DNA of 64,000 nt, taken from NCBI GenBank assembly GCA_001692895.1, contig KV748186.1, positions 2,905,785-2,969,784 of the forward strand. The letters run 5' to 3'. Shown piece by piece: positions 1 through 10,989 of this stretch. Each line of letters opens with the position of its first letter. The stretch's first letter is position 1. Made by a program: the position numbers and the translations under genes. A model generated the notes under the pieces. That model was given only the letters and a program-made list of their open reading frames with translations. It was not told where the DNA came from and did not search any database. The stretch comes from Cenococcum geophilum 1.58. Taxonomy: Eukaryota > Ascomycota > Dothideomycetes > Gloniales > Gloniaceae.

Positions 1-391
1 CTTATTATTGGGCTAGGTGTATAGGAAATGTAAGTACAAAAGTTAATAATGTAATAATAACTGGTGGAGTGGTTACCTAATAGATTAACTCTAATTATAT
101 TCTAAGAATTACTATAAGGAAGGAACTATCTAGGTAGGGACTAAGGGTCCTTAAATATACAACCGTACTCCTATAAAATCCTTCTTATATATAATATACG
201 TCTTATATATAAGGTACGTAAGTTCCTCCCATTCCTCTCGTTTAATACGTAGCACATTATATAACCTTAGTTACTATTCCTCATTATATGGTTCTACCGG
301 TTCTATCCTAAACCGTACCTAAATTAACTAACTAGCTTCTTCCGACTCTTCCCTAAGTAGTCGTAACATTGTACTTAAAGCGTCTGTAACA
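1..391. repeat. AT-rich RIP-degraded repeat, unclassified
   Basis: No gene is visible. The stretch around 70-170 matches, in reverse complement, about 37,090-37,190 of this window (shared blocks such as GTCCCTACCTA and ATATAATTAGAGTTAAT). It is therefore dispersed repeat DNA, possibly LTR or 3'-UTR sequence of a retroelement. CA and TG are scarce and TA abundant, as expected after RIP. The family cannot be named. Confidence 0.5.
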
Positions 392-538
392 CTTACTATT
401 CTATAAAGTAGGCTATACTATAGTATATACTTAGCATATGCAGTAGATATACTTACTATTCTATAAGTAGGTTATACTATAGTATATACTTAGTATATGC
501 GGTAAATATACTTACTATTCTATAGGTAGATTATACTA
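392..538. repeat. Tandem repeat, about 60 bp period, 2.4 copies
   Basis: The block starting CTTACTATTCTATA begins at 392, 452 and 511. The units differ by a few transitions and one or two single-base indels. The repeat abuts the truncated end of the neighbouring Gypsy relic, so it may mark a rearrangement point. No coding potential. Confidence 0.8.
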
Positions 539-2307
539 TCTCCTTCTTTAATATGGAGCCTATAATAGGCGTCTTATAAATTTAGCTTTATAAAGCTCTT
601 CGCCCTAAATAGTTAATTTGGTATTTTACTAACTAGCGGTAGTAGGTAACGGTTCTTAATTATAATCTTATTAAGGCCATAATAGTCTATATATAGCCTT
701 ACAGTTCTATATAGTTTTAGAATAAAGAGAATTAGTACGCCTATTAGTAACTTGTTAAGCTAGATTTACCCCTTTTCTAGTAAGCCACTAAGGTGCTTTT
801 ATAAGATTTTAAGCTCTTTATAAAAGAGGCTATAGATAAAAAGTTTTAGCGGTTATTTACTATCTTTTAAATTAATTATATAATTATATTCTAAGTTCTA
901 TAAAAGGACTTTAGCTTACTAACCTAAAAATACTTTTAGTAAGTTTCTTAGGCCTAGCGGAATATTTAACAGATTAGGGTTGCGTTTATTCTTTATATCC
1001 TTCTTAGCTAGGTCCTAAAGCTCCCTTAAAATACTTATAGGCAGTATTATACGCTATAGTAGTTGCTTATATATAGTTGCTACTATATATTAAACCGTTT
1101 TATATAGTAGCTAGTAAAGGGTAAGGAAGTCTTTAACGCATTATTTAAGGTGCCGTAGTATACTCTCTACGTATTACTTAAGCTAGAGTAATCTATAATA
1201 ATAGAAGTATCTTATAAGATCTTTAAGATCGCCGCCTCCCTATAGTGTTTTTATAATATATCTAGTAGTTCCCTATAAGGTATTTATTATAAAAGAGTTA
1301 TTACCTATATTAGATTTTATATCTATCTTACTGTTAAATAGGGGTTAAATCTAATACTCCTTTAGGTGTAAAGTATATACTATTTTACCTAGAGCTATAT
1401 CTTCTAAGATATCTTTTAAGCTTATTAGTACTATACGCCCTTCAAATTTTTTTATTATTTTATTATTTAAAGACTCCTATTTTAAAACATATTTTAAAAT
1501 CTACTTCTATAAGCTAAGGGTATCTAAAAATAAGGTTATAGCCTATAAAGTTAGCCACTTAAAAGGGTTGCGGGCTAACTACCTTAGTGCGGTTATATAT
1601 ATCGGCTACTAATATTATAAGCTTATAGGCACTATATAGTTTAATCTAATACTTATTTAGAAAGCCTATAATAGGTTTCCGCTGCCTTAATAACGGGATA
1701 AGTTTATACTTTTTTACTAAATTATATTATATAAGATTAATTTCGGCGCCGCTATTATATAGTGCTTAGAACTAATATACCTTGCCTATAAGAAGCACTA
1801 TTTTTAGGTTAATAGCGATATAGAGAGTCTCTCCTTCTATATCTTGCCCTAGTTATAGCTAAGAGAGGACTCTAACTGTTACAGAAGTCACTTATATATA
1901 TTTATTCCGTAACACCTACATATGTCCTATAATTACCCCTATTTCTTTAACCACGTTAACCTAACCTATTCTGTTTCCTTACTTAAATATCTTTATATTA
2001 ACTACGTATAGTTGCGCGTACGCAACCTTCTTAATTACTACCCTGTTTAGTATATTGTATTCTATCTTATAACTACTTCTATAACAATAATAAGGGCTTT
2101 TCTTTTTTAGATTATTAGTACATTAATTACCCTACTTATTCTTTTAATAAGATTTGCCCTTAGGGAAATTTCCTTTTAGTTTTTAAAGTATTCCTATAAG
2201 GGTGTTAGATAGATATTATATTGGCCCTAAAAGCCTTTTCTATTACTTATAGCTCGCAACATTAAATATTTTAAAATTCTTTTTAAGAACGGCTTCTTTA
2301 GAGCTTG

Positions 2308-3036
2308 CAGGCTTGCAAATTATTTAACCCAACTTAATTAACACCTCGAGTTGGTTAAATTGAAAGCTTTATAAGCAGAGGGCTCAATTAATTAAATTAA
2401 TTAAATTAATATTGTAACGGTTGCAACTTAATTCAACTAGTGTAGTACTTAGTAATTATTACGAGTCTTGGCATGGTGTTAAGTCACCTTTCTGCCGTGT
2501 ATGTCCTGTCCCTTCTGCGGGCACTTTAACTGCCTATCTACTATATTAGTTATGCCTTCCTTATTACACAATCCTACTACTATTAAAACTCTAATTATAT
2601 TAGGTTGTAGCCGTGTACAATTAACAGTGAGGAGTAAGCCCGTAAGGCTAAATATACATTCGAGGTCTAATAATATTAGTGGAATCGTTAGTAAATCGAG
2701 AGCTATGCGAGCGAGTCGTTAATATTAATTTTCTTTTACTGGCTTGCTAATAAGTAACTGGATTGGTATAGTGGATGTCCTTAGGGGACCTACTTGGTGA
2801 ACCTTTTTTAGTAAAGGAACACTAATAAAAATAAGGTTTAGAGTATTACTGCATTAAACTTTAGTATATTTCTATACAATATTAAAAGCTTTAATATTTT
2901 TAATCAACTCAATTTAATTAGGGCCTTTAGATTAAATGCGTTGCCAAGCCCACGAGCTCTTAGTTGATTGAATGGATTGAGTCTTGCATTTAATTCAATT
3001 TAATATTAAAGCCTCGTTGAATAATTTGCAAGCCTA
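2308..3036. mobile_element. hAT-type non-autonomous element (MITE), 729 bp
   Basis: Terminal inverted repeats share AGGCTTGCAAATTATT; the left end begins CAGGC and the right end, reversed, TAGGC, fitting the C/T-A-G-G start of many hAT elements. It is flanked by an 8 bp target duplication, AGAGCTTG (2300-2307) and AGAGCTTA (3037-3044), the hAT-typical length. The sister Gypsy copy at about 32,617-32,630 lacks the insert. Subterminal AT-rich inverted blocks (around 2,330-2,410 and 2,900-3,000) add hairpin potential. The interior (about 2,460-2,800) has ordinary CA/TG content, unlike the host relic, so it was hardly RIPed. No transposase is encoded; a 73-codon open frame at 2501-2722 looks like chance. 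Confidence 0.82.
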
Positions 3037-3569
3037 AGAGCTTAGGTCTGCCCTATATTACTACTAAAGTACCTATACTTTTAGTTACCCCTTAGTTTTT
3101 TATTAAAAGGGTTCTAGTTCCTTACTACGTCCTTAGCGTTTAAAACCACTTGTTTCGGATTAGTATATATAGTAATCTGCAATAGGGCTCCTACGCGCTT
3201 AATTTTATTACAAATTATTAGCTTAATTCTAGCCTAGATAAATCCAATCTTCTCCTTCTTACGGATACTACCGTCCTTATTTTTAAAGGGCTTTAAATCT
3301 ATCTATTAAGTATAAGTTTCTATAAAGTTTATTAACTGGTAGAAGTTGCTACTGTCCCACTACATACTGTTTTAGAATTGCTTTATATTATTATATTATA
3401 TAATATATAGGTCTTAAGTCTACCCCTTTAGGAAGGGGTATAGCTATAGCTATATAGTAATTTGCTCTTTATTAAGCTAATTAAGTACAATTTAGTTTAA
3501 GTATTAATCTTTAATCTTACTAATAATCCATTAGGTATACTCTTTAGCATTATCTTATATTATTAGTAT

Positions 3570-3859
3570 CTGGGGGCGAGCAATGGGCACCCCCTAATAT
3601 CTCTACGATAGTAGAGCAAAGTTTACAATACTAGCGCATCCGTAGGCTTGTTACGGCAGCAGTGGTTCCTAAAGAGGTCAAAAAGTAAGGTAGTAGGAGC
3701 ACTATAGGTAACTCGCAGGCGCCTTATAGGCGAGTCCTAAAAGGCAGAGAGATGGATTATAAGGTTTTCTTAAATAGAGTTTTCTCCCTATATGTATATA
3801 AGGAGTAGTCCGCGTGGGCCTAATAGGGATCTAAATCAGACGTTAAGCAATATATTATT
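3570..3859 (+). mobile_element. 5'-truncated LINE (family L1) 3' end, about 290 bp
   Basis: It matches, in reverse, the 3' end of the LINE at 6045-9499, and also 30,815-31,038. It ends GTTAAGCAATA followed by an ATT-repeat tail and is flanked by a TATTATTAGTAT direct repeat (about 3,558-3,569 and 3,859-3,870). The empty target is seen in the sister Gypsy copy at about 32,104-32,115. Variable-length duplications, a 3' microsatellite tail and 5' truncation are the marks of target-primed reverse transcription. Confidence 0.8.
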
Positions 3860-5392
3860 ATTATTAGTATTTTTAAGAAGTTATTTACTTTATAAACCCA
3901 ATTATTTAACTATTAGGCGTTAAGTCTATAGCGGAGCTCTAAACTACTAAAGGCCTTAGCTAGTTAGTCTATATCCTTTTTCTATTTATTATATAAATAC
4001 CTTTTTAAGTCTTTTATACCTTCTTAGGTAGCCCCTAAAAAGCCCTTAGCCTTAGCTAGGTTATTAAAGATTTTATTTAGCTTAGATTAAGCTTTATTAG
4101 ATCTAGACTTACTTATAAAGATTTCTAATATATTTATAGGTGGCCTTTTCCCACATGGCTTTTAAGAGCCTAAAAGTAGCTTCCTAATATTCTTCTTAAA
4201 GAAAATTAGTATAGGGCTTTTAACTTTCTAAACTTGGGCCTAGGGAAGCTCCGGCTATAGAGGTAGTATTAGTACTAGTAGCTAGTATAGGTTTCCCTAT
4301 AAGGCTTAAGTCTTAAATTAGTAGTTAAATTGGGTTACTTAAAGGGGTAAGCCCGCTTAGCTTATAAGTAGTTTATATACTACTACTATATTAATTATAG
4401 GCTAGTAGTCTTCCGGGAGGGTTCCGGTTAGGTCACTAATTAAATATATTAGTGTATTTCTCTAACATTTCTAGCTTAAGGGAAGATTTTAGAGTTACCT
4501 TTAGCGCTTAATCTTCTAATTGGCCTAAGTGGGGCTAAAGGGGTTTTGGTTACTTTTTTAATAGTATTATAACCATTATAGAGGGTGTTTATATTTTTCT
4601 TAGTGGTAACCGTAGGTATACGAGAGTCTTTAAGCTCCTAGTGCATTTAGGTATTAGGGATCGTTCGGCTGTCTTACCTAGAGGTTTATATTATTATAAT
4701 CTCTTACTATTAGAGAGACCTTTTTACCTTAATGCGATAGCTTTCTATAAGGTATCTATAGAGTTTCTATTTAGTTATTATAAATTTTTTAAAAGAGAAA
4801 TAATAGATATAAATAAAAGATATAAATTAATAATCTAGTTCTTAAAGCTAGCTACCTTTCTAAATAGAGCATAAAGGATTTAAATATAAGGGGACTTTGT
4901 AGATAGGGGGCTATAAGGCATAAGTATAGGAATAAATAGATTATAGAGGAGACGAATCCTTAAGAAGGTAAAGCCTTTAGTATATAACCGGCGACTATCT
5001 AAGGGACGTTTGGGGGTTATCCTAAGGGTAACCTAAGGTAACCGCAATAATATCCCTTATATATATGGCAGAAAATTCTAAGGACTTAAAGTTAGATATT
5101 ATACCTATAATAAGGAACTACTGGCTATAGTTAACTACTTTAAATAGTGGCGATACTACCTTAAGTACGCGAGCTATACTACTTATATACTTTTAAATTA
5201 TTATAATCTACGCTACATTATAACTCTAAAGGAGCTTATAAATTTAATTTTAAAATTAAATATAAGCTAGGGGAAAACAACCTTACTAATAGGCTATTAT
5301 AGCGGCTAGACTGTACTAAAGGCTTTAAAACAGAAGAAGGAAAATAGAAAATAGATATCTTACTCCCTATATTATAGAATAAGCTCTAGGTA

Positions 5393-5729
5393 TCCCTTAC
5401 ACTAATAAACTACGTTCTTAGATATGTGGCCCGTTCGCACTAATGAATAAGATGCATATCCGGGCGGTAAGTTATTCTGCCGCATTATTAGAGCTTTTAA
5501 AAGGAGGATATGCTAAAGCCTAAAGTAGTAGCTTTTTGCGACCCAAATTTTGGAAATAGTATATTTAAGTAGGCTGGATAAGATATATATTAATAGATAT
5601 ATAATTACGCACCATTTTAGTGGTATATTTAATTAATAAAGTTATTTATTTACGACTTAACGCGAGGAAGTTAATGTTCTTAATTGTATGTATAGGCTAT
5701 ACATTTAAGGACGATATTAGTGCAAGGGA
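5393..5729. mobile_element. Short inverted-repeat element (MITE), about 337 bp
   Basis: Ends are TCCCTTACACTAATA and, reversed, TCCCTTGCACTAATA: 15 bp inverted repeats with one transition. Comparison with the empty site in copy A2 (about 35,961) indicates a 2 bp target duplication (AT or TA depending on where the ends are drawn). This suggests a Tc1/mariner-like MITE, but the superfamily is inferred from the duplication length only. The interior has no long ORF and is much less RIPed than its host. Confidence 0.7.
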
Positions 5730-6044
5730 TAGGATGCTTAAGCACCTATAGCTCTATATATTAAGTCTTAGGTAGTATAAACCCTATTAGCTTCTACTAA
5801 TATTTCGGCTAGTATCCAGTTTATTACCGTTAAGAGTTTAAATATACCTAGATAGGATATCCTTAATATAAGTTTAAAACCTAGTAATATATTACCACTA
5901 ATTACTAAGCTATCCCCTTAAACTAATAGTAAAGCTATAGAGTAATTAAAACTTAGAGCCTTATAATAATTAAAGGATTTAACCTTATAGTGGCCTTCCT
6001 AATATATATATATATATTAGAAGGTTATAAAATCTATAATATTA

Positions 6045-9000
6045 ATAATAATTCATTGCTTAACGTCCGATTCGGATCCCTATTAGGCCCACGCGGACTA
6101 CTCCTTATTTATATGTGGGGAGAAAACTCTATTTAAGAAAAATGAGAAAACCCCGTGATCTATCTCCCCGCCTTTTAGGACTCGCCTACTTAGCGCCTGC
6201 AAGTCGCCTATAGTGCTCTACTACCTTACTATTTAACCTTCTTGGGAACCACTGCTGCCGTAATAAGCCTACAGACGCGCTAGTATTATAAATTATTACT
6301 CTACTACTATAGAGTTACTAGGGGGCACCTACTACTCGCCCCCTTGCCTTTTATTACCATTTCCCTTGTAACCCGGAACTAATTTAGTATATTTTAACTA
6401 ATAAGCCACTGGGTAACCGCCTTAAGGCCTTTTTATATTAAGAGCAGTATATTATAGTTCTCTATGCCAGCTACTAAGAGCATTATTTCTTAATTGGTGT
6501 ATAGGGGGCATAGCAGTATTACGTGTTTTAGTGTCTGTCTTAACCAGCTACATTTATATCTTAGGCTACCTACTAGGACACCCACCCAGTAAAGCTAATC
6601 TTTTAGTCCTATTATTCCTGTTCTTAAGAGTGTTGCTATTATATTTTCTGCCTTTATTAGGCCTTCTTAGAGCCCTTAGGTATTTACCCCCTATGGCGTT
6701 AACTATGCTATAGCTTAGGTTCGTCTTGCCTAAGTTAGCCTCTATACCTTTAACTCCTATTTACCTCTTTAGCGTTGGTCCAACTAGTATTGCATTGCGG
6801 TAGATAGTTTCCCGGCGTTCTTATATGTTCTACTTTAGCTCCTTTCTCTGTCTTACTATCTTTGCTAACCTCTTATACGTCTCCCTTTCTCCTCTATATG
6901 GGCCTGGGCCTTAAAGCAGCACCATTCTTCTTCTGCTTTCTTTACCTATTTCTCTAATATCTCTTCCCTACTTTAGGGTTATTAGTTTATTCTCCTATAG
7001 GGCACCCTAGGGTCCCTCTATAGTTTACTTAGGCGTATCTTAATGTACTTTATAACATTAGAGTTGCGTTTATTTTACGTCCTTTATATTGTAGCGGCTT
7101 TAATATATAACTATAGGGGGGGAATATTAGATTCCTTCTTAAGCAGTGCTGTGGCCGTTCGCTTATACCCGCCTATAATACTCTAAAGGTAGGCTATCTG
7201 GACCTTTTAAAGTGGTTTAAGGAGTAATTTAGGGGGGCCCTTCTTAGTTTCTCTAATGGCCCAAATACTGGATCTATATGTTATGGTTAGCCAGACAACT
7301 ACTATATATAGTAGGCGTAACCTCTAGAAGTATGAACCCTATGTGGAATTAACAATCCTAGATAAAGCGATAAACTATACTTAGCCTTTATGGGCCGCTT
7401 ACGCCGCATATACGCTCCACTAGAGCTTACTATCTACCTATACTCCTAATACCCTTAGGCCCTAAACTAGTTAACCCTTAAAGCCTTAGATGCGAATTAT
7501 ATGCTAGAGATCTACAGATTAGTTACGTTTTCTTATAAAATGGATTAGCTGGTATTTCTCTAGTAAAAATTAAACTCTATAATGTTTTGCCTATTTTATA
7601 TAAGTATTATAGGCTTTCTCTAGTGTTCTACAATTCTCTGCGGCTGTTGGCCCGTATATAATTAGGTTTATATTATTAATAAAGCCTATCCCCTAGGTCG
7701 CCTCTTCCTTAAAGAAGTTAAGCAGGTTGCTTATAAAGAAAAGGAAGAGTATAGGTAAGAGGGGTAATCCTTATAGTATTCCTATTATAACTACAATAGG
7801 GGGGCTCTGGTATCCGCTAAAGACCAGTAATATTTCTTTCTAGCCTATAAACCCTTAGACAAATTATATAATCTATTCTAAAAAGCCCTTTACCCTAAGG
7901 ATATATAGGAGACGCTTATAGGGTATATTATTGTAGGCACCACTAATATCTAGGCTAAGCATTAATACTATAAAGTCCTTTTATATCGCCTATGCAGATT
8001 TAATAGTGGTAGCGAGTAGCGTAAGTGCTAATAGTGTTAAGCGGTTCTTTCTTGCCCCTATTTGGCTTTATAGTAGTAGGGCGTGTTCCTCTNCCGTATN
8101 TNCTATNNGTTNCGCTATTACCCTTTNTAAGATCTTACTAAGGGTGTTTTCTAAGGTAATAGGGCGGTAGCTTTCTAGGATTAAGTAATCTGCTTTACCT
8201 TCTTTTTATAGGACAACCGTTGTTATAGATCTTCCGAGTTGTAGGTAGTAGCCTATAGTAAAGTATACTCTGGCTACATCTATAAGCTAAGGTGCTATAA
8301 ATGGCCCACAGGTTTTTAGGGCCTTATTTAGAATCCCATCTGGTCCTAGTGCTATATTATTTAAAAGGCGGCTAATAGTTCTAGCCATTTCCTCTATTAT
8401 TATGTCGCTGTTAACCCATAGGTGAGTCACCGGTGTTTCGCCCGTAATATTACTAAGGTCTGCTAGAGCTAGTTAGGGGAAGAACCTTTCTATAAGGATC
8501 TTTACCTTCTTATCATTATTATTTATAGCCTATAATTCTCCTGCTCTTTATAGGGGTGGTAGATATAGGTCTTCTACTAGGCGCCCTACCTTTTTTTTTA
8601 CCCATTTTACTATAGCCCAAAGGCCCTTATTATAGGGGAGGCTCGGGTTAAAAGTATGCTCGTTTATAAACCGTCTCCAGTTATTCCTTACTTCTTTTTT
8701 TAGGGTATTCTTTAGCTAGTTTCTTGTGTCTTTATATTATCTCTCGTCTTTAGGGTTATAGCTGCTTATATATTTCCTTCTTGCTCGTCGTTAGCTAGCA
8801 ACTAGAACTGCGTATTATATAGACCATACGTATTACGCGTAGGGGCCCGGTTTTAAGATTGGGCAGTGCTCTTCTAGCCCATTTTTAATTGCTGCCTAGA
8901 TCCTTTCTAGTCTTTGGTTAATTTCCTCGGGGGTGGCCAATAAGCCTCGCTTGTTTGGTATTAGGTGGATTTCTTCTAGGTTTTAGAGTTATTGTTCGAC

Positions 9001-9499
9001 TACATTAAGGAAACTATTTATCTTAAGCTTCCTTATTGCGTATCTTTTTCTATTTAGTTGCGCTTTAGTATCTAGGTCTAGCTATATCTGGATAGGGATA
9101 TAGTCTAGGGTAAGTGCCCATTCTTCTTCGGGGTTGCACCTTTCGAGTCTCTAGTATAGGCCTTTGTCCATAAATATAAGGTTAATTGTGCTTCTGGCGG
9201 TGCCTCGTTGCCATGTAATTGCTTCTGGGGGGGTGGCTAGCTTAAGGCCCCAGATATCTATAGCTCTTAGTAGGCACTCTAACTGTTAATCTGCAGCAAC
9301 ATGGATACCCCCCTACCGCGGGTGGTGGAGGTTTATGTCTCCTAGTAGGATAGACTCTATACCTTCGGTTTCTAGTAAGCTTATTACCGATATAATATTC
9401 TCTGTTTGTGGGACCCCTTTGACCCTAGGGTTATACATATTAATAATTTGTACCGGTCCCCTATATGTTTGGATTATTATAACTGCAATATCTGGGTTG
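6045..9499 (-). mobile_element. Tad-clade LINE (family L1), 5'-truncated, 3.4 kb
   Basis: Flanked by a 16 bp direct repeat, AAAATCTATAATATTA (6029-6044 and 9500-9515), with an AT-repeat tail at the left end, so transcription was leftward. Minus-strand translation near 9,340-9,100 gives an apurinic endonuclease segment (LLGDINLHHPR, then LATPPEAITWQRGTARSTIN), and around 7,800-7,660 the reverse-transcriptase core with a GIGFIDD-like catalytic motif. The element starts inside the endonuclease domain, so ORF1 and the N-terminus of ORF2 are missing. Some TGG codons have become TAG, but RIP is lighter than in the surrounding Gypsy. Its 3' end recurs as two dead-on-arrival copies (3570-3859, 30815-31038). 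Confidence 0.85.
8093..8127. other. Scattered undetermined bases
   Basis: Seven single or paired N bases occur here, inside the LINE reverse-transcriptase region, separated by called bases. This pattern suggests unresolved differences between collapsed repeat copies rather than a scaffold gap. Similar clusters lie at 29689-29721, 54000-54014 and 62588-62631. Confidence 0.95.
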
Positions 9500-10989
9500 A
9501 AAATCTATAATATTACTTAGTCTTATACTTAAAGTAGTATAGAATAAAATAGCTTTTACCTAGAAACCATCTAAAAGGTTAATAGCTCTTATTGATAAGG
9601 TATAGCAAAGGAACGCCTTTTATACTATTTTTAATAGAAAGGAAGGTATTAGGTATTACTATTAGGAACTAGACCTAATAGGCCTACTACGTAGATATAG
9701 TAAAGTTTAGGTGCTATAAGAAGTAAATCTATAATAGAAGATTTTTATAAAGAATTATAATAATCCTTTAGGTGGCTATTATAGTTAAGCTAAAATAGTA
9801 GAATTACTTTAACGTAAATACTATTAGCTAAAGCTTAATTAGGAAGTAAAGGAGAATATTAGATACTATAAAAAGTATTAAGTATATAAACCCAAAGGCA
9901 TAAGCTATAGGGTTTACTTAAATCGGTTCCTCCTACTAGTAAACTATAGTAATATTACGCTATAGATTTTATTATAGACCTCCTACTATCTAAGGATAAG
10001 TAAGGATAAACATATAATTTAGTCCTTATACTTATTAATAGGTTTTTAAAGTATATCTAATACCTTCCCGTTAATAAAATAATTAATATATAAGCGCTAG
10101 AGCTAGGAACTAGAGTCTTATCTATAAATATATTTAAACTACTAGTAAGATAATTAGTATAAGCTACTTCTATATATGGAATACGCTTATAATTTAAAAT
10201 TATATTTATTATATTAGTATATACAAGTCTAGATTTAATAGTATACTTAATAATTACTAGCTAAGGCCGTATAATTAATTATAGGATCCTACTAGAAAGT
10301 TTAAAAATATCTATTAAAGAGTATAAGGGTACTTTAAGAAATAGAAGGAGTAATAGAAGTATATAAAGTAGAGCCTATAAAATACCTAAGAGCAGTAAAT
10401 ACTTTAGTATAACTATAAATACTAGGATAAGTATTTTGGAGTAGGCGATAAGGTTCTATTATATTTAATAAATATTAAGACCTATTAACTATTAAAGAAG
10501 CTTAATATAAGATATCTAAGTCCCTTTTAAATTAAGAAATAAACTAGTAGGCTAGCCTACTGTCTCTAACTATTCCTATCTATAGCCTATATATATTTAA
10601 TATTTTATATAAACCTACTTAAGCTATAGTATAGACCACCGCTAGTAAAGAACTTCTATCTAGGCCCAATTAAATACCTTAAAGTAGTAGGTAAGCGGTA
10701 TAAGGTTAAAGATATATTATAATATAAGTTTATTAAAAACAAGCTTTAATATAAAGTTAAATAGCTAGGCTAGCCTACTAAGGACTACCTTAATTATTGT
10801 AAAAATATTTTAAAAGAATATTAAGACTAAGGTCTATAATCTAGAAATTATAGAAAGTGCTCTAATACTATAGTACTATCGCAACCTATAAATAAAGCTT
10901 ATAGCAGGCCGTAAGAGGCCTTAAATAGTAAATAGTTTAAATTAGATATAGAATAGATAGGCTCTAAAAACTATAAGGATTAGAGCTAC

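Larger units (their letters stand above)
540..5060 (-). mobile_element. Ty3/Gypsy family A, copy A1 (RIP-degraded, interrupted)
   Basis: Reverse complement aligns by eye, block by block, with the plus-strand copy at 30,638-34,850. About 540-1,900 matches the RT and protease region, 3,045-4,600 the gag region, and 4,850-5,060 the 5' LTR/leader. All frames are broken by stops, mostly TAG/TAA where TGG/CAG/CAA would be expected. The copy stops inside RT at about 540, so the 3' half is missing. It is interrupted by a hAT-type MITE (2308-3036) and a truncated LINE tail (3570-3859). It supplies empty-site evidence for the TRIM found in the sister copy: around 1,119-1,129 the target is uninterrupted. 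Outer ends are approximate. Confidence 0.8.
5065..10850 (+). mobile_element. Ty3/Gypsy family A, copy A3 (pol 3' half, interrupted)
   Basis: 5,065-5,390 matches the RNase H segment at 35,600-35,950 of copy A2. The translation keeps the NKELLAIVNYF motif typical of Gypsy RNase H. 5,730-6,044 and 9,500-10,080 match 35,958-36,870 (integrase N-terminal part). 10,080-10,850 extends further than A2, through the integrase core into a chromodomain-like end (a degenerate RYKVKDIL...YKVKWLG pattern around 10,690-10,780). Numerous RIP stops. It is split by a MITE (5393-5729) and a LINE (6045-9499). Gag and RT are absent; minus-strand copy A1 abuts it at about 5,060. Confidence 0.75.

Noticed and set aside
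392-538. CRISPR-like array
   Set aside because: Direct head-to-tail repeats without unique spacers, in a eukaryotic genome.
2501-2722. 73-codon open frame in the hAT MITE with CPFC near its start
   Set aside because: Too short, no zinc-finger spacing beyond one CxxC, and located in a non-coding element.
3570-3859. Independent SINE family
   Set aside because: The same sequence is the 3' end of the 3.4 kb LINE, so 5' truncation explains it. No tRNA-like A and B boxes were found.
4641-4838. 65-codon open frame between Gypsy copies
   Set aside because: It lies antisense in the leader of copy A1 and matches that sequence at the nucleotide level; chance frame in AT-rich DNA.
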